Source of the DNA: Knufia peltigerae
Lineage: Eukaryota; Ascomycota; Eurotiomycetes; Chaetothyriales; Trichomeriaceae
Direction: 5' to 3'
DNA: 64,000 bases
Assembly (NCBI GenBank): GCA_030247855.1
Contig: JAPDRN010000021.1
Coordinates: 62,001-126,000, forward strand
Positions 10,569 to 21,644 of the stretch are shown one piece after another. Within the stretch, counting starts at the first letter, position 1. Every line of letters begins with the position of its first letter. Made by a program: the position numbers and the translations under genes. Under the pieces are notes generated by a model. The model was given only the letters and a program-made list of their open reading frames with translations, did no database searches and had not been told where the DNA came from.

Positions 10569-13062
10569 TCATACATCTGATACAGTAGCAGACGTCTCGA
10601 CAGCATGCCCCTCCTTCTTCAGCCCGGAGTCATCATCTGACCCTTTCCTGGAATCAGAGACTGAGGACCTAGACGGACTCATATCCCCGACATTTGATTG
10701 CTCTACTTCCTTAATCAGGGGAGACTGGTCTCGCGCATGTTCAGCCTCGGCTGGAGAAGGTGTCTCAGCATGCTCAACGTGACTGCTGGTTTCTCCCTTG
10801 TCCTCTTGGCCGATCATAGCGGCAAGGCTTCTGAAGTTGAACATGGGTTCCAAGCTTCCTGGTGGCGGTGTTCCAGAACCCGAAAATGTGGCTGCAGCTC
10901 CTGGCTCAACAAATGACGACGAAGCCGATGATGCATTTGACATTTGTCGAAGATGCGATCGACGGAACGGTTCGGATGCCGTTGGAATTGGAATGGATGA
11001 CGCGACGGATTCTTGACTAGTGCCCGAAAGTGACAAAGCTGGGATGTAGGATGGTCGTGGCGCTTCATCTTCGACCTTTGCGCCATCTGGAGACGAAGCA
11101 CCGTTACGCTCAACTCCTTTGCCTTTGCCTGAGATGGAGTCATCATCTGCGCCGAGAGACAAATTGCTACGGGATCGTTCCATGCTAGAAGCGTCAGGAG
11201 TACTGGTGTTCGAATTAAGCGTGAACAGGCTGTTCTTCCGTGCAGCCTTTTCCGCCTTCCTGGCCTCCTTTTCTTTTCGCTTCGATTCCTTACGAGCCTC
11301 TTTTTCTTCTTTTCTGCGACGTTCTTCCTCCGAAGCCAGACTTAACCTTATGGCTTCCATCATCATCATGTCTTCAAGGTCATCCATTCGGCTTCTTCGA
11401 GAGCTACTTCCTCGTGGAGGAGGCAAGGCGGCGTTTGCACGACCTTCTCTGGTCTCCGCTTCCTGCTGGCGTGCGGCATGGCGTTCTGCCAGTATGGCCA
11501 GAGCACTCAAGCTCGAGTTCGTGTTGCTGTCCGCATTATCGAGAGTTGATCGCCTAAGCATATTTCGGCGGCTGAATCCTGAAAAGGATCGAGAATCGGC
11601 AGTTTGCCCGTTCATCAAGTAGGCCGCTGTGTGAAGAGCTGTAGCTGCTGCTGAGCGGCGAGCTGCATGAGCGCGAGCTGCCGCTAATTTGGTGGCCCAA
11701 TCAGGTCGGATCTTGTCAGTGGTGATCACTTCTGGCGCATTGGCTGATAGGGAGGTTCCCCGTCGCCGACCAGGACCTGGAGATACTGCGCCCGAGGATA
11801 TCGAGGTCTGAGATGACCTTGCTGACATCACCTGGTATGGCTGAGACCCAACCCCATAAGTGAGGCCTCTACGGAAAGGTGGCGCTGTGTATGTAATACC
11901 GAAGTCGGGGGTCTTGCAGTATGGGCAGGTCGCTATCTCAGAAACAAGTAAGCCTTCCGCTTGTGCTTCACGTTCTGCCTCAGACACCGGGGGCGCATTT
12001 GGATCTGGCTGTTCATGTTCCGGAGGATGGGGGTCTGGCCTTTTGATCTGCACAAAACATTCCGAGCAGATTGGTTGCTCGCAACATCTGGTAGTGTTGA
12101 GATACGGAGGATAATATAAAAAGCAAATCGGACATTCTGATGCATCCTTGTAGAGGTAGACCTCGATCGGTTGCCCATTGACAAACGGATCCGGAGGCAG
12201 CTGAAACTCTCTTGGAGTCATATCAGCCTGGGAGTTGCCACGAGATGAAGTTGTCAGCGAAGCTAACGTCTTCGCTCGAGTTCGGCTTAGTATATTGGTT
12301 CCCGACAAGCTTGTAGGAGGTGGTGAACTTGGAGATGGTAAGGGTAGCGAGTTCATGGCGGGTGATAGCGGAGCCGAGCTATCTGACTGAAATGATTGCG
12401 ACCGGCCACCAATTGGTATTGTAAGATTCTTCAGGGCCGATTGAGTAGTTTTATCGGCTGTAATTCTTTTGGCTAATTGGTATTCCAATTCCGGAGGCAC
12501 CTCGTCGGCTGGAGGAATTGCCATGCCGCGAGCAGCGGCCATGAGTTGATGCTCTGCCCAGGACTCCGAAAAGTCATTCAAACCTCTCCAGAAAGGTGCC
12601 AGTCTGCGTTCAATCTGTATTCGCGTTAGCATGTAACTGCCGCCTGTTCCGAACATCACTTACCATGAGTTGGCGCACAATCCCTTTATTAAAGTCCTCA
12701 GTGCCAACATAAACACCTTGTGTGACGAGATAACCTCCATCGACGTTCTCTTCTTTCATGCTGCGCTCTCGTTCCTTGAGTCTCGTAGTTCTCTCCTTCT
12801 CGGCCTTCCTTGCCTCCCTTTCCACCTTGGTTTCTCTCCTTGCTTCGAGGGATGAAGCATCTTGGTCATTGCTTCCGCCTATTCCGAGAAACGAGAAATC
12901 GTGTCGACCTGGTCGTGTTTGTCGAGAAGACGAATACGGGCGGATTGGGATCTCAGTGCCGTTCGCCTGTGATTCCTGCCGTGAAGTTGGGCTCGAGCTG
13001 CCGTTGATCCGAGAGCTGGCAGAACCCTGCCCACGTGCTTCCTTTGTTTGAGAATTACCCAT
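10569..13062 (-). CDS. sip5: Sip5-family protein with RING-like zinc finger
   Basis: Two exons, complement(10569..12614, 12664..13062), encode 814 residues; the 49-nt intron has a GTAAGT donor. The N-terminus MGNSQTKE is the signature start of fungal Sip5 and carries a Gly2 that suits N-myristoylation. A zinc-binding segment at about residues 293-325 has the pattern ECPICF...CC..PIC..C, followed later by a CPYC motif, as in Sip5. Charged Lys/Glu/Arg helices occur around residues 590-650. The C-terminal third is Ser-rich and disordered. Yeast Sip5 interacts with Snf1 kinase and the Reg1/Glc7 phosphatase and is implicated in glucose signalling; orthology supports a similar role here but does not prove it. 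The protein is longer than the yeast one, as is usual in moulds. Confidence 0.85.
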
Positions 13063-14068
13063 CCTGGCTGCGCCGCTGGGGAGTGTGATTTCAGCCTCCT
13101 GCTACTTGTCCACACCCTTGTTGCGTAGTTATCGCCACATCTTATGGCCAGTGTGTAATTTTGGACGGTATTCTGCTAAGACCGGCCGGAATAAGATTCG
13201 GTCAGATACGTGGGTAGTTGGCGCAGCCACGTAAAGATGACTGTTCTGGGATTGATGTGACAGGGTTTATTGGGCGATTGGTCGTTGACGAGGAATGTTT
13301 ACACGGGGCCAGAGCTTTGAAGATAGAAGAAGAGAATGAGATAAGTCGATTGTGTGGAGTGATGCTCGCATAACAGGATATTCGACAGGCACGTTGGATA
13401 GAAGTCGATGCCCGATAGACGCAATGCAATGCGCAAGACAGGATCAGCCCGTGGTAGGCCGCCAAGTTTACTGCACCCGGAATAACCTTAAGCTATGCAG
13501 GGTGATGCTAGAGGATAACAAGTGCGGTTCGGTATGGATCAGGTGGGAGGGAAAAAGAAGTGGTGGAGGAGGAGGAGATGGTGGTGGTGATGTCTTCGGC
13601 AACGATAACGATACGGCAGGCCTGTGGCTAGTGCTTGAGATTATGCCCTCTTCCGCCTGTGGCTGCCAGCTGTTTGGCTGCGAGCGATGCCGCCACTGCC
13701 CGGTTCCCTGCTGAGTGGGCATCGAATGCCCCGCGTCGCACGGAGCATAATTTTGTACTTGGGCGCAGTTATACCTAAGGCGAGGTGGTAGCCAGGTACC
13801 TCTGTCCCCTGTACGTGGCCTAGTAATTATCAAGTTAGGCTCAACCAGCCTTGTCCGCGCCTAAGCTTGGTGCGCCTGGCGAGTTTCTGCTCGCTTGTGG
13901 CACCCGCTAAACAGGACCCCCTCCCGCCTAGAACGGCGCCATCTGCGAAAATTCCATGACAATCCTATCAACAGAAGATCTGCGTTTTGCATGTGTGCTC
14001 AAAGGTCGTGCATTTGACAGTCGCCCTGCTGGCCCATTTACGAGTAGACGCAATTACAACATGCTCAG
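13063..14068. other. Divergent promoter region between sip5 and the nucleolar protein gene
   Basis: About 1 kb. The + strand at 13560-13590 is a GGA/GGT-rich simple stretch. No gene could be supported on either strand. Confidence 0.5.
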
Positions 14069-15556
14069 ATGACGGCGCCTTCGATGCGATTACACATTAC
14101 TCCTCTAACCCCCGACTTGCTCGCCGCAGTTGTAGGGCCCAAACTCATCAACTCGGTCTCGAACGTTTCCTACCACACTATCCAAACATTCCCCGAAAAT
14201 AACTACGGCTATCTTGAGCTCCCTGCGATGGAAGCTGAGAAAGTCAAGAAAAGAGTCAACGGCGCTATCTTGAAAGGCAAGAAGGTCATGGTCGAAGAGG
14301 CTCGGCCGAAGAAGCGCCTGCGCGAAGAAGATAGTACCGAGCAGGCACCCAAGCAAGCGCCGGGAAAGAAAGTGAAGAAGTCCAAGAAGGAACGCAATGT
14401 CATCGCAGGGCATGAATTACCTACGGATCGCAAGGTGAAACGTGGCTGGACCGAGGCATACCCGTCCACAGCCAGCAAAAAGAGCAAATCTAGCTCTTCA
14501 AAATCGAAGTATTCAGACAAGGACGAGCTACTGTTCCGCACCATTGTGCCTCCAAACAAGAAGGAAAATGTGGAGAAAGAGAAGAAGCAAAGAACCAAGT
14601 CCAAGCAGAAAGAAGATGACCATGTGGTCCATGAGTTTAAAAGATCTACAGCGCAGCCGTCCTTCCTCAGACAGAATGTTGGTCTAGGGATTAAGAACAA
14701 CCTGGAGTATGTCGAGGGTCAAGGTTGGGCCGGTGCAGATGGTCAGATAATCGAGCCCGAAAGCGATCGAGTATCACGGCAGCGACGTGCGCTACAGGAT
14801 GCACCTACCAGGCCAAAACCCACGAACGTTCAAGAGCTGGCTTCGTCGGACACGTCCACATCAGGATCAGAGGAAGATTCGCTTACAGATAGCGATGAGG
14901 ATAGTGAACCTGGACCAGCAGCCAACCAGTTGGACGATAATACAAGCAGTTCTGGCTCGTCTTCCGAGTCAGATTCTGATACAGAAACATCCGAAGAAGC
15001 CTCAGATGAACAAGACACCAGTACGTCTGAAACCCGAAACCAGTCTGTCAACACCGAGGTTCATCCACTCGAAGCGCTCTTCAAGAAACCAAGCAAGCCA
15101 GCCTCACAAGACGTTGCGAAGCCATCACTAGAGGTAGCAACATCATTTGCGTTCTTCCAATCGGAAGATGACGACGACGAGGAAGACGAGGGCGAGATGA
15201 CCGCTCCTTTGACGCCATTCAGCTCTCAAGATTTTCGAACCCGAGGTCTACGAAGTGCAGCTCCCACACCAGATTCAGCACATCCAAGTCGTTTCAATAG
15301 CTATGGAAGTTCCGGCTTGCCAGGTGATGAGGAAGAGGTGGACGATGACAGAGCAGACACACGGGCCGCTTCCCATGAGCGAAATGAGCAAAGCAAAGGA
15401 CCAAGCGCCACGCCCTCGCACAAACAGAGCGCATTCGAGAAGAAGTTTTGGGAAAATCGAGGCGACAACAACCGATCATGGAAGACAAGGCGGCGGACCG
15501 TCCTGAAGGAAAAACGCCAACGTGAAAATAAAGCACGAAGACCCCGGAACTGGTAG
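14069..15556 (+). CDS. Nucleolar RRM protein, Nop8-like
   Basis: Single exon, 495 residues. Residues about 6-80 form a divergent RNA-recognition motif with an RNP2-like LHITPL strand and an RNP1-like NYGYLEL strand. Lys-rich nuclear/nucleolar localisation stretches follow (about 85-190). A Ser/Asp/Glu acidic tract lies at about 250-320, and the C-terminus has a conserved KFWENRGDNNRSWKTRRR block. RRM, acidic middle and basic WENRGDN tail recall fungal Nop8/NOL8-type ribosome-biogenesis factors for the large subunit, so nucleolar RNA binding is the best guess. The ATG at 14069 overlaps the stop of a three-codon upstream ORF (14061-14072); a second in-frame ATG lies at 14084, immediately before the RRM. 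Confidence 0.75.
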   Translation: MTAPSMRLHITPLTPDLLAAVVGPKLINSVSNVSYHTIQTFPENNYGYLELPAMEAEKVKKRVNGAILKGKKVMVEEARPKKRLREEDSTEQAPKQAPGKKVKKSKKERNVIAGHELPTDRKVKRGWTEAYPSTASKKSKSSSSKSKYSDKDELLFRTIVPPNKKENVEKEKKQRTKSKQKEDDHVVHEFKRSTAQPSFLRQNVGLGIKNNLEYVEGQGWAGADGQIIEPESDRVSRQRRALQDAPTRPKPTNVQELASSDTSTSGSEEDSLTDSDEDSEPGPAANQLDDNTSSSGSSSESDSDTETSEEASDEQDTSTSETRNQSVNTEVHPLEALFKKPSKPASQDVAKPSLEVATSFAFFQSEDDDDEEDEGEMTAPLTPFSSQDFRTRGLRSAAPTPDSAHPSRFNSYGSSGLPGDEEEVDDDRADTRAASHERNEQSKGPSATPSHKQSAFEKKFWENRGDNNRSWKTRRRTVLKEKRQRENKARRPRNW

Positions 15557-16135
15557 GATGTAGCGAAAGATCTGAGGTCTGAGTGTAACAAGGGTATCTT
15601 GCTGGAATTACGCCATTCTAGTAGTCGCATGACATTTATCGCCACAATCAAATATACCTTAATTTTGCACATGGAACCTCGACTGCTTCGTGCTCACAAG
15701 CCGCAATACTATGTCGGGTACTGAACTGGGACAATATTGGCCCCTGCCCCAAGCTTGTCTAGGCCACGGGCTCCCCGGACCGACAAACAACAAAAATTGT
15801 GCACCCTAAAAATAATAATAACAATAGTGCTCAATTGCCGCTCGTCATTTGCAGCCACAACAACCAGTGTTCTTATTGCTAAACGTGTCCGTTTGACGGA
15901 ATTCTGGCGCATCCCGTTGCAGAGTGACTGGCAATGATACTTGGGCAGACGTGCTTCGAATAAAGTGTTTCGTGTGGATTGTCCAATATCCCGATTCAAC
16001 GTCAGATTGTTCGAAATACGAATACGATATACGAGCCTTTACGCTCTGTCGAACACTACAGCACCCTCACACAGATATGCTTGGATAGCTTCATGCCGTA
16101 TTGCGCTCGGCTCTTTTCGGTTATCATCGTCTCTC
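15557..16135. other. Intergenic region
   Basis: 3' region of the RRM gene and promoter of the Zn2Cys6 gene. It contains a short AT-rich run (15790-15830). No gene found. Confidence 0.5.
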
Positions 16136-17416
16136 ATGCCGCCCAAGAATCAACGGCGGTCGCACACCAAAAGTAAGAATGGGTGCTCCCAGTGTAAAGT
16201 GCGACGAATCAAGGTTGGTCCCCCTCTGGCAAACTCCATCGTCTCTGGCTCATGCGTGATATAGTGCAATGAAGTGCACCCAATATGTTCCAACTGCGAA
16301 CGGCGGCAGATATCTTGCGACTTCTCGCAGTCGCCTGGTGTGAGCAGGTCGCCCAGTACCAACATCAACGGCCATGGCAGCGTTCCGAAGGCGGAGTGTA
16401 GTGACCGAGCAGGATCAGCCGATGGGGAGGCCAGGCGAAAATCATCACAGCATGTGGTCGACCCATTCCAACAACCTGACTTGGTCAGTAATCAGAAGAC
16501 CACCGATCTCGACATCACGAATCTCCGACTCATGCATCATTTTACCTCCTGGGTGGCACCCAATCTTGCCAGTTCTCATACCCCCGAAGCTCTAGCATTA
16601 TGGCAGGTATATGCAGTCAAGCTAGGCTTCAAACACAACTTTCTTCTTCGCGGAATTCTAGCCGTCGCTGCTTTTCATCTGGGCTATATCCACCCAGAAA
16701 AGAAAGCAGAGTACGATTTAATCGGGACCACGCATCAAGCCATTGGCCTGAAGGACTTTCAAGATACTCTCGCTCACGTGGACGAAACCAACTGTCACGC
16801 TCTTTTCGCCTTTTCCTGCCTCCTCATCGTGCTTGCATTCGCATCCGACGCAAAAGACAAGCCGAAAGACTTCAACACTAATGTCGTGCACTGGTTCTAC
16901 CTTCTGAGGGGTGCCAATATCGTTCTGGACATGCATTCCGAAACAATTCGATGCAGCTTTTTGAAGCCACTGCTGGACGAGCTGTCTTACAATGAGACCA
17001 CAGCCGCTTATACGGTGGTAGACACCGACCAGATCACGAAGCTATTTCGGATCTGCAGCTTGCCAGAGCATGATAAGGAGACAGCTCATGCTCTCGATCT
17101 CGCGATCCATTCGTTGCTCAGCACATTTATCCAGGCTTCTGTGTTGAAAGGCCGAGGCGATTCTTCGCTGTTGACGGCGTTCGTTTGGCCCATCAATCTG
17201 CCGCCGAAGTTTCTGGACCTACTTGGCGAGAAACAACCCGCGGCCATGGTCATATTGGCACACTATTGCGTGATCATGTCTTGGGGAGAAGCCGAAGACC
17301 CAAACGACACCTGGTTCATCAATGGATGGGCCAGATACATTCTGGAGTCGGTTCAGGAATCAATACCAGAATCCTGGCAAGAGCACCTTCAATGGCCGGC
17401 ATCTAATTTTGAGTAA
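16136..17416 (+). CDS. Zn2Cys6 transcription factor, Upc2-like architecture
   Basis: Exons 16136..16213 and 16265..17416 give 409 residues. The 51-nt intron (GTTGGT to TATAG) interrupts the zinc cluster exactly before the third cysteine. The cluster reads Cys17-x2-Cys20-x6-Cys27-x6-Cys34-x2-Cys37-x6-Cys44, a perfect fungal binuclear zinc finger, preceded by an HTKSKNGC motif seen in sterol-uptake-control type regulators. The rest is helical, with an LMHHFTSW block near residue 120 that is also typical of this group (Upc2/Ecm22-like and relatives). It should bind DNA in the nucleus; the target pathway is not visible. The flanking genes, a nucleolar protein and a tetraspanin, give no hint. Confidence 0.85.
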
Positions 17417-18828
17417 CTTGAGGCAGCTAGGGTAGGACAGCGTCATTGCGTGGAGTTGGGCAATAAGCTACTGAAGGTCTGCGTAACGACTGATGTGTGA
17501 AGACTATGGGAATAATGGGCCTTGGGATCTCTCGCTTGGCTGGATATGCTTAAACGGGATGTATTCTATGTTTAATGGATATCAATGTTGAACCAGATAA
17601 TACTGGCCGCGTAGGTTGCTGTCTTGAAACATCTCGTTAAGGGGATCCTCATCCACGTAGAGTGTTCACATAATGTTGCTATTGTAAGAATCGAATCAAA
17701 CCCTGTCGTTGCGTACGCGCCTTCGAATCCTACTAGAGTTGAACACGCATGCCAGGAGTCGCAGTACCCAGAAACATGTCTGAGGTGGCTACGGGAGTAC
17801 TTGTAAAAAGCTGACAACTCGAGACGAGGCTGCATTCGACCATCTTACACGTCGCTTTCCCAAGCCAATAGGGTGCCTTGCATGGAAAAAGTCGCATCCC
17901 GCTGCGTCCCACTGGCTGCAGGGGGCAAGGAGAATGGCAAAGAATAACGACAGTCTCGATGTAAGGAATACAATGCACGCAATCAGGGGCATTCGCTATC
18001 GATATCAGCTCCTGGGGAAGTGCACGATTAGACTTGCCGTGGGAGACATGAGTTGTACAAGTGGTCACTCGGTGTGTTTGGTGTGCTGTTCTCGTACTCG
18101 TACTCGTACCGAGTTGCAGGTGGTTCCTCGTTCCCATTATTCTATGTACGTAGTGTGTCGGGGTCACCCAACACCGATGGTCACGTGTTATGAAGCCTTC
18201 TGTTCCAAAGTCATTTGCGCAGGCAACATGTACTGTAGTTCATCCTTCTACCATTGACTGATCGTCCTTCAACTATCATACATCTTTCTTCCTCTCTGCG
18301 TCAACCCTACGCGAAGATGATGAAGCTCGATGATGTTTACTTGAGCATGATTCTTGATACAAAGCCCGTCAGGTGAGGGATCTGGGCCATTGTCGACGTA
18401 TCCTCTTGTGGAGCAATCCTGAAACGAGACCCGAGAAACTGAAGCGCCCCCTTTGTCACAATGCCGACTACTCGACCAGCAGCAACCGTGCCCTTCTGAC
18501 ACGCGCTGTGGCCTCTCCCTGAGCCTTTCACTCATCTACTCCCTGTTCGCTTGTTCTGTTCTTCTCTCTTGGCTTCCTTTTCATCATCACCTCCGTCACC
18601 ACCACCGTTCTCACCCTCCGCTCCTTTTCGCTCCCTCACCTCGCCCCCGTACGCTGACCTTCTGCGCGCCCGGTCGCCGCAGAACGACAGCGTCCCCCAT
18701 TCCCCATCTCGAGCAGGACTCGCCCTCACTCTCATTTTAAAAGAAAACACCACGACGATTGTATCGTAAACCGGCCCAGCCTCCCTTTTATTTGACCACC
18801 GCGAAATTCGAAGTCGAGAGCTATCACA
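17417..18828. other. Intergenic region, no supported gene
   Basis: 1.4 kb. It contains a short TCGTAC tandem repeat (three units, 18092-18109) and a long C/T-rich leader (18500-18760) upstream of the tetraspanin, typical of fungal promoters or 5' UTRs. ORFs at 17733-18167 have no support. Confidence 0.45.
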
Positions 18829-19553
18829 ATGGCGAACAAGATCCTCCTTGTCTTCATCGGCTTCGACCTTGCCTTCCTGGCATGTGCCGCGTTGCACTTG
18901 GTCATCCCACTGTACACTCGGCAGGCCGTCAAGAACAACATGAATGTGGGCGACGTCGCGACGAACTTGCTTCTGGACCATTGTCCTTTGACTGGTAAGC
19001 ATGCGCCCGGACACTGGAAACTTTGTTCTATAGTGCTAACATCCTCGCAGCCAGCGAAGCCAACTCGGTCATCATGTTCATCACCTTCCTCCTCTCCATC
19101 CCCGCCTTCTTTCTGCGTCGCAACCGAGTTTGGCTCAAAATCCACGTTGCTGGCGTCATCGTTGCCGCACTCATGACCCTCTCCATCGGCTTGGCCATTT
19201 GGTTCTCGACACTCGAAATCCACAAGAACCTGACTCCTGTCTGGATGAACCAGAGCGCCAACGTTCAGTCCATGCTGCAGCAAAAGTTCAAGTGCTGTGG
19301 CTATACAAACCCCGCGCTCTTTATCAAGGACGATGTTTGCACCAGTGCTGCTACCGCTGCGAAGCTCGGCCCTTGCGTCAGCCCCTTTGGCGTCTTCGCC
19401 AATCGGTTCCTCGATATCGTCTTCACCACTTTCTTCGGTTTCGTTGCGGTCGACATGATGCTTCTACTTGCGGCACTGTGCTTGATCAAGGACCGCAAGG
19501 AGAAGAAGCGGTACAGACTGATTGATGAGAAAAGGGGATTTGGGCCTATCTAA
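18829..19553 (+). CDS. Tetraspanin, Pls1/Tsp type
   Basis: Exons 18829..18994 and 19051..19553 (56-nt intron, GTAAGC to CGCAG) give 222 residues. Four membrane helices are clear, near residues 4-28, 60-80, 88-112 and 180-204. Between helices 3 and 4 lies an extracellular loop carrying the tetraspanin CCG motif (KCCGY) and further cysteines (VC, PCVSP). The C-terminal tail is KERK-like, with RYRLIDEKRGFGPI. Length and motifs match fungal tetraspanins of the Pls1 group, which in plant pathogens is needed for appressorium penetration and in other fungi organises polarity and septins. Whether this is Pls1 itself or a sister paralogue cannot be settled by eye. Confidence 0.85.
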
Positions 19554-20816
19554 GTCTGACAAGTTCGATAACGAGACCTGGGTCAAATTGTTCTGTGGTG
19601 TATGCACTTCATGGCCCGAAATTGTACCTCGCCTCAAGGGTTACAGCAGACGAAGATCGCCTTCGAGCTGCGCTGGACGTTGCGATTTGTTTGGAGAGCG
19701 CCCACATGGCGACTTGGTACAGGTTGAAGGACGGATAGGTGAGGTGATGTGTAGCCAACCATGGCTTCAATGAGCTCCACGTACTTTACGACAGCTTTGA
19801 GCGTTTCTTCTCATTGTCGAGAGTTCGCGATTGTTCTCGGAAGTTTATACAGTTTCCGTTTTTGAGATTTGTTGTGAATTGGATTTGTACAAGACCCTTT
19901 TATCTCATGATAGATAGCAGGATGGCGCAGCAGGAGGGGATATGAGCTTGTACGGATATAACTACATAGGGTATGTGTTTATATATGCAGTCACAGTCAT
20001 GTCACTCCTATCGCGTGGTTTCACCTTGATTCGTTTCTTGTATTCCACGGGTTTCTAGATCAATGTAGAAGCGCATGAATATTGTTTGAGAGATTCCAAA
20101 TACGGTCACATTCCGTATGGGTACGGATTACGGACTACGACTTGCACTTTGTTGGGTTCAATGAAATGTAAATGACCTTGGAGCTAGTCTTGAGCATCGT
20201 GTTCAGCCCTATATCGATCATCAGTAAGAAGTACTTGTACTCGTACAAGTATAACGGGGAAAGGAGGGTCGATCGATTTACTCGGTAGCAGTATCCATAT
20301 TCTCGTGTTTAGATGCGATGATTGGCAAACCATGATGATGATGATCGTGGTCCGTCATGTCTTCGACATCATGACCTCCAGTTCTCCCCCTGACATTACT
20401 TTACATGCCTAGACCTAGGTACAGTGTTTGCATGTGTCAACGTCTTGAGAAAAGTCAACTTTATTTTACTGTTACTATATTTTGTGGTCATCACTCCCAA
20501 ATGGCTTGTCTTTATCGAGTACCAAATATCGACAAAATTCAAATGTTTCGTTCCACGAGTAACACGAGACAGACAGAGACAAACACAACTAGCACCCCAC
20601 ATACAACACACGAGAACCGAATCGACGTTGGTTATACATTAACTGAATCAATACAAGTACAACAAGTATACGACTGCGTCAGCAATACAGCTACAAAGGA
20701 CATGAAATGAAAAAAGGGGTCCAAGAGCATTTTACTTGTTAGCTCTAGACTTGAAAGAAGCCGTGCTCGATGAAACCCGTCTCTCCACAGTACGGATAAG
20801 AAACTCTCGAATTACG
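19554..20816. other. Intergenic region
   Basis: 1.26 kb with no supported gene. It holds a perfect 9-bp inverted repeat with a 2-nt loop (20232-20251) and a short GATGAT run (about 20333-20345). Confidence 0.5.
20232..20251. repeat. Perfect inverted repeat, 9-bp arms
   Basis: TACTTGTAC, a TC spacer and GTACAAGTA form a perfect hairpin or a palindromic protein-binding site in the interval between the tetraspanin and SDR genes. Confidence 0.6.
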
Positions 20817-21644
20817 ATGGCTTGGGCGTTGGTCACGCCCTCCTCGCGAGGCATCGGGTTTGCCTTGACGAGGCATCTCCTTCGGACGTTGCCCGCGGGC
20901 GTCCCAATCGTGGCGACGGCGAGGTCGGACGTGTCAGGCACCAAGGAGGAGCTCTTGTCGGGGTTGGAGGACGTGTCGGATGAACAGGCTTCGCGTCTGG
21001 ACGTGTGTGAATGTGACGTCCTCTCCGAGTCCTCGATATCGGAACTGGCCGAGTATTGCAAGGGGAAATACAACGACCGAACACGAAACAAGACGGCACA
21101 CCTACGTCTGGGGTTCATGATTCCTGGCATGTTGGTCCCGGAAAAGGCCCCGGACAAGGTGGAATACGAGTCGGCACTGCAGATGTTGAAGTTGAATCTG
21201 CTTGCTCCCATGATGCTCGTCAAACATTTTTCTCGGTTCTTGCCGCGAAAATCGGTGACTCTCGAACAGTACCAGGACGGCGGCAGCAGTCTTCTTCCAC
21301 GCTCGGCCGTGTTGGCGCTCATGAGCGCCAGGGTCGGGTCGATCGGGGACAATCGTCTGGGAGGGTGGTACACTTACCGGTCTTCGAAAGCTGGCCTGAA
21401 TCAGTTTGTCAAGTCGACCGACATTTACCTGAAGATGCAGAGTTCCGAAAACGCCATGTGCGTGGGTCTCCACCCTGGCACCGTCAAGACCGGTCTGAGC
21501 GAGGAGTTTTGGGAAAGCACTCCCAAGGAGAAACTGTTCAGTCCGGAATTCAGCGCGGAGAGGTTGATCGACGTCGTCAATGGTTTGGGGCAAGATGGAC
21601 GAGGGAAGTGTTGGGACTGGGATGGTAAAGAGATCCCCCCCTGA
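20817..21644 (+). CDS. Short-chain dehydrogenase/reductase
   Basis: Single exon, 275 residues from the ATG at 20817. The frame is open further 5' to about 20736, but the family fold begins at MAWALVTPSSRGIG, so the later start is chosen. The N-terminal Rossmann motif TPSSRGIGFAL is a variant of TGxxxGIG with Pro-Ser-Ser-Arg. A DV segment marks cofactor contacts, and the catalytic signature YTYRSSKAGLNQ contains the Tyr-x3-Lys pair. An HPGTVKTGL motif follows, as in classical NAD(P)H-dependent SDRs. The protein is probably cytosolic. The substrate is unknown. The antisense strand carries a long shadow ORF that is not supported. Confidence 0.85.
   Translation: MAWALVTPSSRGIGFALTRHLLRTLPAGVPIVATARSDVSGTKEELLSGLEDVSDEQASRLDVCECDVLSESSISELAEYCKGKYNDRTRNKTAHLRLGFMIPGMLVPEKAPDKVEYESALQMLKLNLLAPMMLVKHFSRFLPRKSVTLEQYQDGGSSLLPRSAVLALMSARVGSIGDNRLGGWYTYRSSKAGLNQFVKSTDIYLKMQSSENAMCVGLHPGTVKTGLSEEFWESTPKEKLFSPEFSAERLIDVVNGLGQDGRGKCWDWDGKEIPP

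Noticed and set aside
20732..21373. 213-codon minus-strand ORF opposite the SDR gene
   Set aside because: Antisense shadow of a well-supported enzyme gene; no motifs.
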